From contig CANUEZ040000151.1 of NCBI GenBank assembly GCA_948099385.1, positions 5,402,001-5,466,000 of the forward strand: DNA of 64,000 nucleotides, in the 5' to 3' direction. This document shows, piece after piece, positions 23,506 through 35,229 of this stretch. The notes under the pieces are model-generated. The model was not told where the DNA came from. It was given only the letters and a program-made list of their open reading frames with translations, and made no database searches. The DNA comes from Fasciola hepatica. Lineage: Eukaryota; Platyhelminthes; Trematoda; Plagiorchiida; Fasciolidae. Position numbers and translations under genes: made by a program. The first letter of the stretch is position 1. Each line of letters begins with the position of its first letter.

Positions 23506-23869
23506 TAGGTCACTGTTATCCACCCAAATCGCATTAGCATAGGGTATCTGTGACGGTACTCGTCTGACACATCGTCGATAGACAGCGATTTCCCGTTAGC
23601 AGTCAGCACCCGTCCAAGATTCAGGTTGATACTTGGCCAACGAATCCTCAGGTGGATGGATAAGACAAGAACGGATTCCCGTCATGTGGTGGCTGGCCGT
23701 ATCACGAATCAACCAATCAGAGGAGAAAGGCTACCCGACGCAAGTTTGAACCACTTAGTTTGTGTTGCAACGATCGGTGGCAGTGACTGTTTCTTCCTGG
23801 ATTAACAATGTGTCCTGAGCTAATAAACCGAAATGATTCGAAAACACGAAAATCCCCTCACTAAGGTCA

Positions 23870-24030
23870 GTGGGACAGAAAGAAACTTTTTATTTGAAAA
23901 GAGAAGTCAGAATCACAATATTGCACGATTTATGTCCCGGACGATTTCGCTGCATCCCTACACAGTGCATACTACAGACTACAGTTAGTGTGACAGTTTA
24001 TATTATGATCGAAAGCATGACAACAAAATT
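23870..24030 (+). mobile_element. Inverted partial copy of a PLE segment
   Basis: Translates to YLKREVRITILHDLCPGRF and IMIESMTTKL. The same peptide is read on the minus strand at 25430-25600, so the two segments form an inverted repeat about 1.4 kb apart. The + copy is a fragment with no further PLE sequence after it. Confidence 0.7.
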
Positions 24031-24489
24031 ACCAATGTGTCTCACCATGGTTAACATAATGTCACACACTGTTCTTTCCGTTTGCACAGCGCCTGGTTCC
24101 ATCGTTTAACTGCCATCGCTTCTACCAATTTAAGCAGTCTCGTGTTTTCTGTTCTGTAAATCACCCGAAACGCTTTTTTTCTTCTCAACTTGGTATTGTA
24201 TCATTTGTAATTGTTGAGCTGTTGATGATGACGGTGTCTTATCATTTCGTCGGTCGTTTATGTTTGGCATCTTAGGGTCAGTTACGTGTTGAATCCAATC
24301 AGGAATACTTTCCGAAATCGGACTACGTAACGGCCTTTCTGCTCGACCGACTTAGATGAATTCACACCCACGTTCGAACTGGCATGTCACGTGTGAAGTG
24401 ACGTACAAAGATGGGTGTTCTTTATTGGTGGGATTGGTGTGCCTTTCATGCGGTAAATGATTTTTGGTCGGAGTGGCATGATAAGTTCG

Positions 24490-25660
24490 TGCAACAGCTG
24501 ACCATAATCATCTTTCCAGCATTTGGGTGACGTCATAACCCTTGAATGGGAGACAGTGACTTCCATTCGTGGTACTGATGTAGTTTGGTTTCACAGGCCT
24601 TGTGATGTTGTGTCTGTCGGTGAATGCATCTGGATATCCGTGGTTTTGCAGCCCCGTTCGGATGAGGCTGAGTCCATCAGCAACTGTGTCATCCGTACAT
24701 ATTTGTCTAATTCGGTTGAAAAGTGTGCGAACTAGACCGCGCTTGTAGGATATTGGAGTGTAGCTTGCAAAATATAGATATTGGCCTGTCCATGTTTTCT
24801 TGTGGTCGACTGACCTTGAGACTGCCCCTTCGGGTTTTCGTGTTAGTTTGATATCCAGGACGTTTGAGGTGTTCTTCCTTTCGGTTTCCATGAAGAAAGG
24901 GATGCTAGGAAGTAGTTTAATTAGTTCTTCTAGGATAAATTATGCCTGTTCTTTGTTGTCGCTTATGATCAAAGTGCAGTCCACGTATCTTCTATAAAAC
25001 TCAGCTTTGATATTTCTTTTCGAAGTATACCATGAACAAGTCAGCCAGCACCGTTCCCAAGGGACTTCCCATTGCGACTCCATCGATCTGTCTGTATGCT
25101 TTCCCTTGGGACGAAAAGGAGACATTTGTAGTGCATTGCAGTAACAGCCGTTCAAGGATGGGTGTGGGTAGATGCACCGGCAACCGGTTCTCTTCAATAT
25201 GATCACAGATTAACCGTATAACTTCTGGGACTGCCACTTTTGTAAACAGAGACTCGACTTCGAACAAAGCCATAAATTTCCTATTGATATTTAGATTTCC
25301 CAGTAAATCCACCATTTCGAAAGTATCTTTTACAGAGAATCTGACCAGTGAGTTTTTGACCGGTTCTAGGATAGAAACTAACCATTTGGCCAGGTAAAGT
25401 TTAGGAAGTTTCTCATGGACAGAATCAGCATCAGGGGAACACCCGGTTTGTGTAATTTTGTTGTCATGCTTTCGATCATAATATAAACTGTCACACTAAC
25501 TGTAGTCTGTAGTATGCACTGTGTTGGAATGCAGCAAAATCGTCCTGGACATAAATCGTGCAATATTGTGATTCTGACTTCTCTTTTCAAATACATCGCC
25601 GGAAATGGTTGCTTCAACCTTTTATTTGACTTCCTGCAACAAACAAGATGTATCAAAGTT
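24490..25660 (-). mobile_element. Penelope-like element fragment (reverse transcriptase), - strand
   Basis: Minus-strand frames give, in order, HKPGVPLMLILSMRNF, FEVESLFTKVAVPEV, AYRQIDGVAMGSPLGTVLAD, YVDCTLIIS and LTRKPEGA...KKTWTGQYLYFASYTPISYKRGLV in three broken frames. DGVAMGSPLGPVLA and the KTWTGQYL-type thumb motif are hallmarks of PLE reverse transcriptases. The catalytic YVDD is YVDC, so it has lost an essential aspartate as well as being frameshifted. No GIY-YIG endonuclease follows, so the 3' part is missing. It is a different PLE family from the one at 36045. Confidence 0.8.
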
Positions 25661-26367
25661 CACGAGTTTGCCGTTGCTTACGTTGGTACTGCTATTCTGC
25701 TGTTCTACCTAAGGCGGGTTGTAATTAGGTTGTCGGAATGCACAGACGCGCATCACATTCGTCTGGATGGATCAAATATGATTTTCTCCACGCAAAACAA
25801 ATGCACATTTTCTATCAGCTGGAGCACATGTCCTCGACAGGTTCAGACGCAGCTGAAAAGTCGTAACAAACGGTTTGATTCGAGAATTGGCACCGATAAG
25901 AAGCTGTTATAGTTGGAAAGCATCGTATTCGATTGCTGGTTGTCAAGCCCAAAAACGGTTTCATGATCTTTAATGTGGCTTTTTTTGACGCCTTCTATTG
26001 AAGGCAAAAGTGGCTTATTTTGTCAAATAAAGTCCAGGTATTTTCTCACCTTGGTGTGTTCAATGGATTGGCGGGGAGCAGACAGTTCTAATCACATCAC
26101 AGGGCAGAAGTGATCATTAAATGACACCTGTCATTAGTATTTCTATTCGCCATCTTTTTTGCTTGAGTGAACACTGAGTTGTCCCGTTAAGGATTTGATT
26201 GGAATTAGACTTCAAAAGCATTGCTCAGTCAATAGGCAGCTGTCGGCTTAGCCACATGCAGATCCTCGGCAGATACACCTTTATACATCGCAATCGATCA
26301 TAATGAGCATCAGTTTTCCCAAGAGTAGCTCATCTTAATAGCCTTCCTGTCTTCTCCATTCCGACAG

Positions 26368-26599
26368 TATATCCCAGCCAAGGTCCAATCATTCGCCCTG
26401 AACGCCCGATTGTTCGACCTTACGGTCATGTAGAATTTGAGTGTCGTTCCGATGTGTCCGGGATTAGACCTGATGTCACTTTGATCAATGGAACTGCACT
26501 GGAACAGTTGCCTCGTTTCCAAGTCACGCGACCAAGTCTTGAGGTTTCTCTAGTGAGGATTGATAACCTGACGGAAAGTGATAGGGATCTGATAATTCG
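26368..26599 (+). CDS. Exon 10: Ig-like domain 3 (subtype I)
   Basis: Acceptor attccgacag, donor gtaagt, 232 nt, phase 1 in and phase 2 out. It encodes YPSQGP, IIRPERPIVRPYG, the B-strand cysteine in VEFECRS, LINGTALEQL, RFQVTRP, NLTESDRDLII. It belongs with the Ig exons at 2266 and 10423 but is three codons longer. NGT and NLT are both possible N-glycosylation sites. The closing cysteine comes from the exon at 33713, about 7.1 kb away across an intron packed with retroelements. Confidence 0.87.
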
Positions 26600-26617
26600 G
26601 TAAGTTCTCAAGTCTGA

Positions 26618-26730
26618 CTGATCATTATCACAATCAAGCCATTACGCGAATTGTCATTATTATCATTGCTCGAATCATGATCGTGATCATTCTTATCATC
26701 ATCCGAATCATCATCAGCATCACTCGTGTT
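26618..26730. repeat. Cryptic ATC/ATT-rich simple repeat
   Basis: Interspersed atcatt, atcatc and gaatcat units without a strict period, directly after exon 10. Confidence 0.7.
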
Positions 26731-27931
26731 AGCATTCAACCTACGGTCGTCGTGAACGTAATCAGCTCCAGAGTCGGTTTCCAAACAATACTACTAATAA
26801 TCTAGCAACGGGATACAATGAAGCTTGCTTTGGTAACGACTGCATTATCCATGGCTCATAAAAAAAGAAACACCGATGGTAAAGTGAAAATGCGTGGACT
26901 AGTGCACGGGAAATCAAGAACAAAGATATATCACTCTGGCCACCACCCATAATAAACGTTATGACTGAGTGTGCGAATTTACGCTAGCTAAACCAGTTTG
27001 GCCCCATTGAAAATGCTAATCATATGGCCCTTCTCCAATGTTTACCTCCATGTATCTTGACGTGTCCAATTACCAGAGGTGGCATCTCGTAGACTGAAAC
27101 GAACCTGCTTGCTACCTTCTGACCCATTCGGTGACGGGCTTGGTCCACTGCTTCGTGTACCTGAAAATGAAAGCCAACTGTGAGTGGACTCTGCATCCGC
27201 CCTCTTGTCCAGCCATCTGCCGCCGGGTGGGCAACCAATGTGATCCGCACACGGAATTACACTGAGACCGTCCTTCAATTGGTAGCCGATCGATTGAGAT
27301 ACGCGTAAAACCCCGGTTCAAGCGCAGTGAACACCGAGACTGTGCAGAGGAACGGTTCTATTAAACAATAACAATTATCGATGGCATAAATGATACAAAC
27401 CTCGAATCGTGAGGTATCTCGGCGACGACACTTGTTCCACACACTTTCCGAACCAAGGTGCATCCGTCAGAAAAAGAATGATATCTGATCACACGCAGTC
27501 AGCCCAAATGTGTGTTAACGATTGACAGGTGATGCGCGTGAAGAGCGCAAGGCGACAGTAGCACGTTACTCAAGAATGGAACCAATCCGACGACAATAGT
27601 GGGGCATTCACGAAATAAACAGTGGTAGAGAACCGTGGGTGTGAACCGTCAAGCTGGTAATGTGCATGAGTTTTGCATATGGCCTAAGAAGCACTCAAAA
27701 TGAGCTGAGTCAAACGGAATTCTGTGTGTGTACTGTGTCTATGTATGTGTGCGTGTTTGTGTGAACTTGTGTTCAACATGTTAGCCAAGCGATGACGGCG
27801 TCTTGGGTCAGACAGAAAGTACAGTTCAGCAAATTAGTGTATCAGATCCCAGATCCGTTCGGAGTTCGTCGAAAAAACGATGCCCCATGTGTTTATTGTT
27901 CAGTAAGACAGCGTTATCGGAACAAATGGTA

Positions 27932-27987
27932 GTCGATCAACGTTTTGGTTATCGCGGATAACCTTTTTCAAGACCAGTTTACAACCG
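27932..27987 (-). ncRNA. Hammerhead-like motif, copy 1 (degenerate)
   Basis: Minus strand: GGTTGT, then CTTGAAAA, a stem GGTTATC/GATAACC closed by a CCG-type loop, then AAAACGTT. The stem is preserved by paired changes relative to the other two copies, but the GAAA core has become AAAA, so it should be inactive. Confidence 0.4.
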
Positions 27988-28043
27988 AATGATATTGGGA
28001 TAATAATCTTTGTCACTGGGTGTCAAACTTTTTGTGTTGGTGC

Positions 28044-28045
<2 letters not shown>

Positions 28046-28099
<54 letters not shown>
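28046..28099. repeat. (GT)n microsatellite
   Basis: About 27 GT units, grown inside the 3' region of the PLE fragment. Confidence 0.97.
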
Positions 28100-28102
<3 letters not shown>

Positions 28103-30117
28103 AATGTATGTACGTGTAATGTGGGTGTGGAGGATGGGTCTCTGTTCTCACAGTGGTGGAGTGGTCATTTGGGGTCAACGAGTTGTTGTGACCTTTTGGG
28201 TGTTTTACACCAGCAATGTTAGTGCCGTCCGTCTGACCGGAATCTCTGGCCCATCGTTTCGGTTAACGCATGTGGAGTGGGCGGTAGTTGCCAAAGCCTC
28301 GGCATATAGGTGTATGTACGGAAACCTCGTTGAGGGGTTCTAGCGTTATCGCAATCCATAACGTGGTTTTCGGCTAGCGTGGAGTGCGGTATCCAAGTCG
28401 CGCTCCTATTTCGTCGAAGTAATTCTGTCAGTCGGCCTCAAAGGTGCCGCAAAGGTCAAACTAACAACGGCGAAAAGGGTCACAAACACACCGGTACAAG
28501 TGGTGCACACAAACCATAGATAGGTGAAAGATTTCTGGGAACTAATTCGAAATTACTCTGTTAAAGGCCTAAACAGAATTACCAGCCCCAGTGCGGCCTC
28601 TTGCTTCAATCGATGAAACCGACCTGAGATCAAAGCGTGGGTGGCATTTTTGCGACGATTCAGATCCCGTCGTGAGTAATCAGTGTGGGCATCTGTGTCA
28701 CTGTGATAAAGTTGATCAGGCATTGATATGAAAGTGAATGCCCATAGTCGAATTTTGGTAGTCATTTCAGTTAAACAACACAAATTGTGATTTCGAGAGA
28801 AAGACGACTGAACGGGTTTATCTTTTTAAGGGGCACTAGTTTTCAGCCGTTACGGATTGATAAATTGCACTGTCGATGAGATGGGATACAATAACTGTGG
28901 AATAACCGTGGTCCACGACCACAAATAAAGAAACATCACAGTAGTTGTAGTTTAAGTACATTTAAGTAATTGTAATCAGTAGGTTCACTATATGGGGAAG
29001 AGTGGCAATTTGGCGCCATACTGGTTATAATCATAAAAATCTCTAATCAACTTGTTTCATCATTTCAGCTAGTCAAAAACGCATGGTAAGAATTCCGTGT
29101 CGTGCGTTTATCCACGTCGTCCTTCAGTGTTTTATTCAATTTGCATTACTTGTTGTTATCAGACTCAGAACGCCAATATTTTGTTTTCTCATGTGTATTG
29201 TATTTGATCAACAAGTTAATAAATCCGTCTTGTTAGTAGTGTGGCAATCCAAATGACGCTCCGGGTTATAAGTTGATTATTCGAACACATGCTCTGAGAC
29301 AACACTCAAATGATTCGCCTACAAAAGAACCATTCATTTGCATCCAAGATGCACAATCCACGACAATCCAGTACTCATTTAGCAGGAGGGTGTAGTTACT
29401 TGTGTTCATGTCTTGCTTCAACTGTCTGTGTTCTGTCCAAATGACATCATTACGTTCTTCACGTTCTGTGGTCCTTACTTTTTTCGATCTAGGATACTAT
29501 TTTCCAAGTAGTGTGTGGCATGCTCCACTGAAGTAGGAGATCTTCATTGCGTGATATAACAAACACCATCGCACACACTAAGTGCATACTGGGAAATACG
29601 CAACTTAGGTTTGAGTATCAGGTGGCGCTCGGTAAATATGCTTTTCTGATGACAACTAACGAGTTTGATGAAACAGTTGTGCAGTGCTTTCATAGTTTTT
29701 TAATGATGAATTGTAAGTTAATACTGCATGACGAGTCATCTCATAAATTGGTAAATCAATGATTAGAGTTATGCAGTTCAGTGGTAATCCCCTAACCCTA
29801 TTACCCGAAAATGCGAGATAAGGGATACATTGCTTTCGATTACCTTTTCAATGGGTATTTATCGTATGAAAAGGGCCTGTTTTGCCGCTTATATGGATCG
29901 AATAACAAAGTAACTATCTAAGTGAAACGAATAGAATTTACCACCTTGGCTGTGATACAGAAGGAGTGGAACCGCATCGAGCTCCATCATTGTTCACGCG
30001 TTAGAATTTGGTCTCACGGTTTACTAGGTAAACCCATCACTCAGCATCTTATAAAAAATCCTTTCGAATGCGTTTAGAACAGTCAGGCGTAGAACACGGA
30101 AGCCATACTTGAAGCAA

Positions 30118-30995
30118 TCAGTTCAGTTCAGTTCGAACAACCATTATTCATCCACTGAGTGACACGGTTCTGGTTGATAGTTCTTAGAAGGAACCCCAGT
30201 CTGAACTCAGACGGATCAACTGTAGGAGAAGTGTAGATAATAGCACCAAGTTGATAAGAAAATGTGTGAATCCCAAAGAGCCATTGATAGTGACACCTAG
30301 TCACATGTTCTGATGACCTAACAACTTAACGGGAGAATTTCTTGACCATCACCCAGGAAGACCAACACGTTGTGTATGGTTGCATCCTCTAGTCAGGATT
30401 TTTCTGTTTTTTTTCCATTGACCAATCTTACTCATCTTCTAACCATCACCCCATTAGAGAATGTTGCGCGCCGAAGAATACTCTCGGGGGAGATGTGCAA
30501 CACATACCCCACAAAACTTAGCCTGGTTTGTTTCAGTGCTTCATCCGGTGATTTGCTTCGTGTACCGAATACTGTGTGCCTAAACTGAGCGTTGCTAATC
30601 CGATTTCCCTACTAGATCCGAGCGATGCTACGAAGATATCCAATTCCGGATACTGATAATAATCATGCATCCCTCACCTGCAATTGCTACTTTTCTGAAT
30701 AGTACAGAAGGGATTGTTTCAACGTACATTTGGCCTTTAATAGATGAACAGAAGTCACACAGAGGCTCTAGTAATGACTGAGATTGACGAAAGCCAAACA
30801 CGCTTTGTGTACACGCGATGAAAAAAGACGGAGACAACCCATCCGGTCCAGCGGCTTTGTACCTTTCCAAGTAACCTTTCTCCCGCCTAATCTCCATTTC
30901 TGATGCAGGAGTGATATTCACCTGCGTCGTTTCGTTGGCAGGTACATTTGGAAGGTCCAGCGTTGAAGTGGGCCAACTGCATTGTTCCACTTCAA
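30118..30995 (-). mobile_element. RTE-type LINE copy with internal deletion, - strand
   Basis: Minus-strand reading starts in the linker (LPNVPANETTQ, then ERYKAAGPDGLSPSFF) and jumps, with a frame change, to the C-terminal region of the RT. It runs through a 3' untranslated part to a tail of repeated ttcag units at 30118 (aactg repeats on the LINE strand). The YxDD palm is deleted. Its 3' end is complete. It is more diverged than the + copy at 31343, which faces it head to head. Confidence 0.7.
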
Positions 30996-31104
30996 GGAAC
31001 CGTTCAGTTGGCCCAGGCTGTGTTTACAAATTCGGTAACAGAGGGAAGGCGCACGTGCACGAGTCAACGTGTATTCAGTTCAAACGTACGGCAGGCACAA
31101 GCAC

Positions 31105-31290
31105 AAGATAAGGCCAACACGACCGAAAGCGCGTGAGTCAAGGCTATATGCAATCAAAATAGCAAGACTGCTGTACAATCGAGTCAAGTTGCACAGGGTC
31201 GTGCAGAATGTGACACAATCTGATTGGTCAATGCTGTCCGGGACGAAGCACGGCGAACGTCAGCCGTGTACGTGCGTGTGTGTGCGTGCC
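31105..31290 (+). repeat. Dispersed repeat C, copy 2
   Basis: Lies in the ~350-nt gap between the two facing LINE copies. Shares gcgtgagtca, tacaatcg, cacagggtcgtgca, tctgattgg and the gtgtacg alternating tail with 18515-18700. Confidence 0.6.
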
Positions 31291-31342
31291 AAAACGTCTG
31301 TCTAAGCACGTCTGTTCAGGTCGAACACGACAGCCGACTTAA

Positions 31343-33018
31343 ACGCTGGACCTTCCAAACATACCTGCCAACGAAACGACGCAGGTGGATGGAGGCAAAG
31401 CTTTGCTTTCGGAGTTAACAAAACTCTTCCGGGTAATCTGGGATAGTGAGCGGATTCCCAGCGAATGGTGTATATCGGTGATTGTGCCGATTTACAAGAA
31501 ACGTGTCAGGTCCTCTTGTGAAAACCACAGAGGAAATAGACTGGTAAGAAATACATCTAAAATGCTCACCGACCTTATTCTCCAGAGATTAGCCAGTACC
31601 CGCGAAATGTGTACGCTTGAGAATCAAGCCGGTTTCAGACCCGGACGGGGTTGTATTCACCACATCTTTACTCTTCAGCAAACCTTCGAGCACAGGCACA
31701 TCTTTTGTAGGCCAAAAATCTCTATCTTTCTTGATCTAAAAATGGCATTCGATTCAGTCGACCGCACAATTTTCTGGTTCTGCCTCTTGTTAAAAGGCGT
31801 GTCAGAGAAATTTAATGATTTCCAATGCTTGTATGCAAACAGCCGAAGCCGAGTTCGTGCTTACGGCGAACTTTCACCCGAATTCACCACGAGAAGTAGT
31901 GTTCTTCATGGTTGTCCTCTTTCACCGTTCCTCTTCAATTTGGTAACTGAATTGATTCTTGAGATATCCCTATCCCCGTGTGAAAATAACGGCATCGGTC
32001 TTCGCTCAGACAGTAAACTGTCTAACTTGCAATACGGGGATGATATTGTTCTTCTGAGTGAAGACCGAGGTAAGCTGCAAGCTCTCTTAGATAGCCAAAA
32101 CAACAGTGTAGCAATGTTTGGGATGAGTTTTGCACCTTCAAAGTGGAAAAATGTTGTTGCAGCACTGAGTTGGTTCAACATCAAACATCTGCTTTGTAGG
32201 GGGAGTTCTAACTGATGTGGATAAATTCTGTTACCTGAGTAGCTGCATCACACCAGGTGGATAAGTATCGGATGAAGTGTCATCGCGTATACAGAAGGCG
32301 CGTTTGGCTTTTACCAAACTCCGTCATCGGTGGCGCCGGCGTGACATCCAACTGTCTGTTCAGCGTAGAGTGTACAATGTGGCTGTTAGGTCCGTTCTTT
32401 TATACGGTTCAGGAACATGGCCGGTGAGGATAGAAGATAGACGAAGACTGTCGGTATTCGAGCACCGATGTCTGGGTAGCATTGTCCGAGTATGGTGGGA
32501 ACACGGTATCAGCAATGATGAGGTTAAGCGTAATATGTTGGAAACCAGAGGTCAGTCTCTGGATCAAGTACTGAATCTAAACAGGTTAAGTTGATTGGGA
32601 CATGTGTTACGCATGCCCATCGACAGACTTCCTCGGCGTACACTGTTCTCTGAGGCAGGTAGTGGTTGGAAGATAGGTCGAGGTGATCAGTCCATGACAT
32701 GGCAAGAAGGTATGAAAACCTTGAACAGTAGACTTGGCCACGTATGACTTGTTAGACCTCCATGTTGGGTCCACACGACCCACCTACCAAATTGTTGGAG
32801 ATATTGAGTGATATAGCTAGGTGTCGCGGCCAATGGCGTAGTTGCATTCGGACTCTTTCTTTGTCCTGTTCATTTTCACTTATTACTTTGATTTTTTTTT
32901 GTCTTTTACTCTATGTTTCTGTTATTTTTGCCGTTTACTGGACGATGCTGGAAGGTAGCAATCGAAACCAGAGCACAGAATTGCAAGGTTAATGGTTGAA
33001 TGAATTGGAACTGAACTG
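31343..33018 (+). mobile_element. RTE-type LINE, 5'-truncated (reverse transcriptase)
   Basis: A 276-codon open frame (31385-32215) covers most of the RT: DSERIPSEWC, ENQAGFRPGRGC, FLDLKMAFDSVDRTIFW, RSSVLHGCPLSPFLFNLV and YGDDIVLLSED. A second frame (32277-32594) covers the C-terminal region (VLLYGSGTWPVRIEDRRR). The catalytic YGDD is intact, but a stop/frameshift near 32215 separates the two parts and the endonuclease is missing. The 3' end carries ttgaatgaattggaactgaa with short aactg repeats, typical of RTE tails. The C-terminal frame differs at only 4 of 105 residues from the minus copy at 54660, so both are fairly recent. Confidence 0.85.
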
Positions 33019-33712
33019 AACACGCGATGATCCGATGTCCGACGTCTGAATGATACTCAATCGTCTAGTTAGGTAGAAAAACTTCTACCTAGATTATGGT
33101 ATCCTGAGACATCATGAGGTTTAGTTCAAGGAGATCAGCATGCAGCTTCACAGGCCCAGTCTGTACTCATGAAAGAAACCAAGTAATATTTTCGAGACAG
33201 AATAGTGCATGTAGGATGTTAGTCTATCGTCTTTTTCGAAGCGGGACAGAATGGGTTTGGTGCCTATTTGTTGGGAGTGATGACCAACCAAAAACAGAAG
33301 TGGATTGTTGGGTGAATGAATATACGCGCCCAGTTTTGGTCGATTCATCACCAGAACAGCCGAACTTGAATATGAACTGGTTTTTCACCGATACCAAGGT
33401 AGTTATTATGATTTTGAAAATGGATGAGAATTCGGTAGTGCATTTACAGCCGCTTCTACAGTTGCTGTCACGTTTTTGTTTTTGTACGACTAAAAATGTC
33501 ACAGGGACGGGCGGTCGTCTGAGTTTCGATTAGAATACACTTCTGCATTCTCAGTCAGCAATAATGAGAGACACTTACACTAAAAGCAATATTCATCTGC
33601 TTCCCTTGTCTGAGCAAATGCATACCGCGTCACATGTTCACGCAAACACTTTCAGGCAAATAAATAATCGCCATTATGTAAACGGCTTTCATCGAACTTT
33701 ATCTTGTTTCAG

Positions 33713-33879
33713 CTGTTCTTATCCAACTGGAGAATCTTCGCAAACCCTGATCGTCATAGACTCGCCGTGTGGTCCACATGAAGTGATGTGTCGAAGCGGA
33801 TCTTGTGTGCCTGCAACCGCCGTGTGTGATGGCCGTCCGGATTGTCCAGATGGTTCAGATGAACAACCTCCACGATGCT
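33713..33879 (+). CDS. Exon 11: end of Ig-like 3 plus LDLa domain 8
   Basis: Good acceptor (cttgtttcag). One base plus TGT supplies the Ig closing cysteine, then SYPTGE, LIVIDSPC and an LDLa: [37 protein letters not shown]. The donor gtaagt is embedded in the sequence after TGC T, so the exon ends one base into a codon (167 nt). The YPTGE and IDSPCGP stretches tie it to the exons at 4195 and 11175, while PATAVCDGR resembles the exon at 49414, so it is intermediate between the two cassette types. Confidence 0.88.
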
Positions 33880-34127
33880 GTAAGTGTACGATTAGTATAC
33901 CTAGACCACAACGAGTGTTCACCAGCGGCTTGGTTAAAAAGGCACATGATGTTATTGATGCTAGTACCCAAACCACAGTTCCACCGTTTTATACCTTTTC
34001 CTTTCAAAGAACCATAGTTATTATCCCTATAAAAGTAACATCTACGGGATTTCACACGCGTTTTCTCCAGAAAAGCTGATCGCAATGACAATAGTGACCT
34101 TAGTGGGGTAAGACCAAACTGGCCACA

Positions 34128-34749
34128 AAATTTAAAAAGATCAGTTCATCCAAACGGATAGAAGACATAAATTGCGAGATGCAAGCATTTCTTTAAATAT
34201 TCACAATTGCATTCGTAAAACATGCGGATTCGTGTTCGAATGGGGCACAGAGTAGCACAATAGAAAAGACAGTGTCGAACGAAATTAGTGCTAGTGCAGT
34301 GGATGACTCATCCCTCGCCCGGACAACAAGCGACCACGAGAAACCCGGCTTCATCGATCGCGAAACATCTTGTGACCTTTCGTCATCAGATTGATCCGAG
34401 TCAAGCGTTCCGAGTGATGGCACGGAATAGGAACCCAAAGCCCCTAGCCTTTTGTGGGACTGTGTTGATAAGTAGACTTAGGCCCCCACTATGTGCACAG
34501 AAACTTTTGACCCACAACCTATGTTTGCCGTGGCGGTAACCAGTCAGGTTTACCGGACCGTTTCCTAATTTCGTTCGACACTGTCTATTCCATTGTGCTG
34601 CTCTATGCCCCATTCGAACACGAATCCGCAAGTTTTACATACGCGATTGAGAAGATTAAAAGAAATGCTTGCATCTCGCAGTTTGTCTTCTGTCTGTTTT
34701 GATGAACTGGATCAAGGGGACCCAAAGTGTCAAATTTCAAAAAGATCAG
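34128..34749. repeat. Long inverted repeat flanked by a 17/18-nt direct repeat
   Basis: Arms of about 150 nt (34139-34288 and 34564-34713) are reverse complements with scattered mismatches; for example cagtgtcgaacgaaattag pairs exactly with its partner. The centre is about 275 nt. AAATTTAAAAAGATCAG at 34128 and AAATTTCAAAAAGATCAG at 34732 are direct repeats bounding the structure. This looks like an inserted fold-back element. No transposase is visible. Confidence 0.7.
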
Positions 34750-35229
34750 ATTTATGACACCTCTGGTGACATTGACTAAGCTTTCGACGGACTGTGTGTA
34801 CGATAGTTATAATGTCTGGCAGGCCAATAGACTAAAACCGAAATTAGGCAATCGCGGATGAGGCATAAATCTGCCGTATGACGAGTCAGTTGACCCCAGG
34901 GTTCAATGCAGTGACCAACCAATTGATTCATCGTAAGAAACAAATGCATAAGTATCACATGCTTCCATGACAGTTTGGTCATCTCCATACACTTCTTTTT
35001 ACATCTGGAGAAAACGAATCATATTCGTGATAGTTAAAATTAGTAAACAACAGTGTCATTAGTCCTTCGATTCAGGATACTCTTCACAGGATTTTTTCTT
35101 CAATACATGTTTCCATGTCCGTAATTTGGCTACTGTGTGTAGTTTTAGTGACACAAACAGAAATTCGACCGGTTTGAAATGAAACCGGAATTATAGAACT
35201 GACGTGATAAAGCGAGACAGTGCAGCACA

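Larger units (their letters stand above)
22975..26367. other. Intron between exons 9 and 10
   Basis: 3.4 kb containing a 90-bp AT microsatellite, a tRNA-like SINE head and a broken PLE with an inverted partial copy. 24130-24490 and 25930-26360 show nothing recognised. Confidence 0.7.
27840..28420 (-). mobile_element. PLE 3' fragment (end of GIY-YIG region and terminal repeat), - strand
   Basis: Colinear with 35250-35820: gatccgttcgga, gatgccccatgtg, the hammerhead-like fold, caaccgaatga, then after a GT microsatellite gtcatttggggtcaac, ggaatctctggcccatcgtt, gcctcggc and gtggttttcgg. It is clearly more diverged than the two nearly identical copies at 35301 and 37901, so it inserted earlier. 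Confidence 0.75.
26600..33712. other. Intron between exons 10 and 11
   Basis: 7.1 kb. Holds a cryptic ATC-rich stretch, a PLE 3' fragment with a GT microsatellite inside it, and a head-to-head LINE pair. 28500-30110 and 33020-33710 show nothing recognised. An exon-like stretch near 27080-27180 was considered and rejected on phase. Confidence 0.65.

Noticed and set aside
25514..25912. 132-codon + strand ORF
   Set aside because: Largely antisense to the minus-strand PLE fragment and without recognisable motifs.
27080..27180. Exon-like stretch with an accag acceptor and gtgagt donor in intron 10
   Set aside because: Its open frame needs two incoming bases, but it would lie between exon 10 (ends in phase 2) and exon 11 (starts in phase 2), so including it breaks the frame; no LDLa or Ig motif is present.
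31385..32594. Host reverse-transcriptase-like gene
   Set aside because: It is a LINE: tail repeats, a second near-identical copy at 54242-58140, and broken frames.
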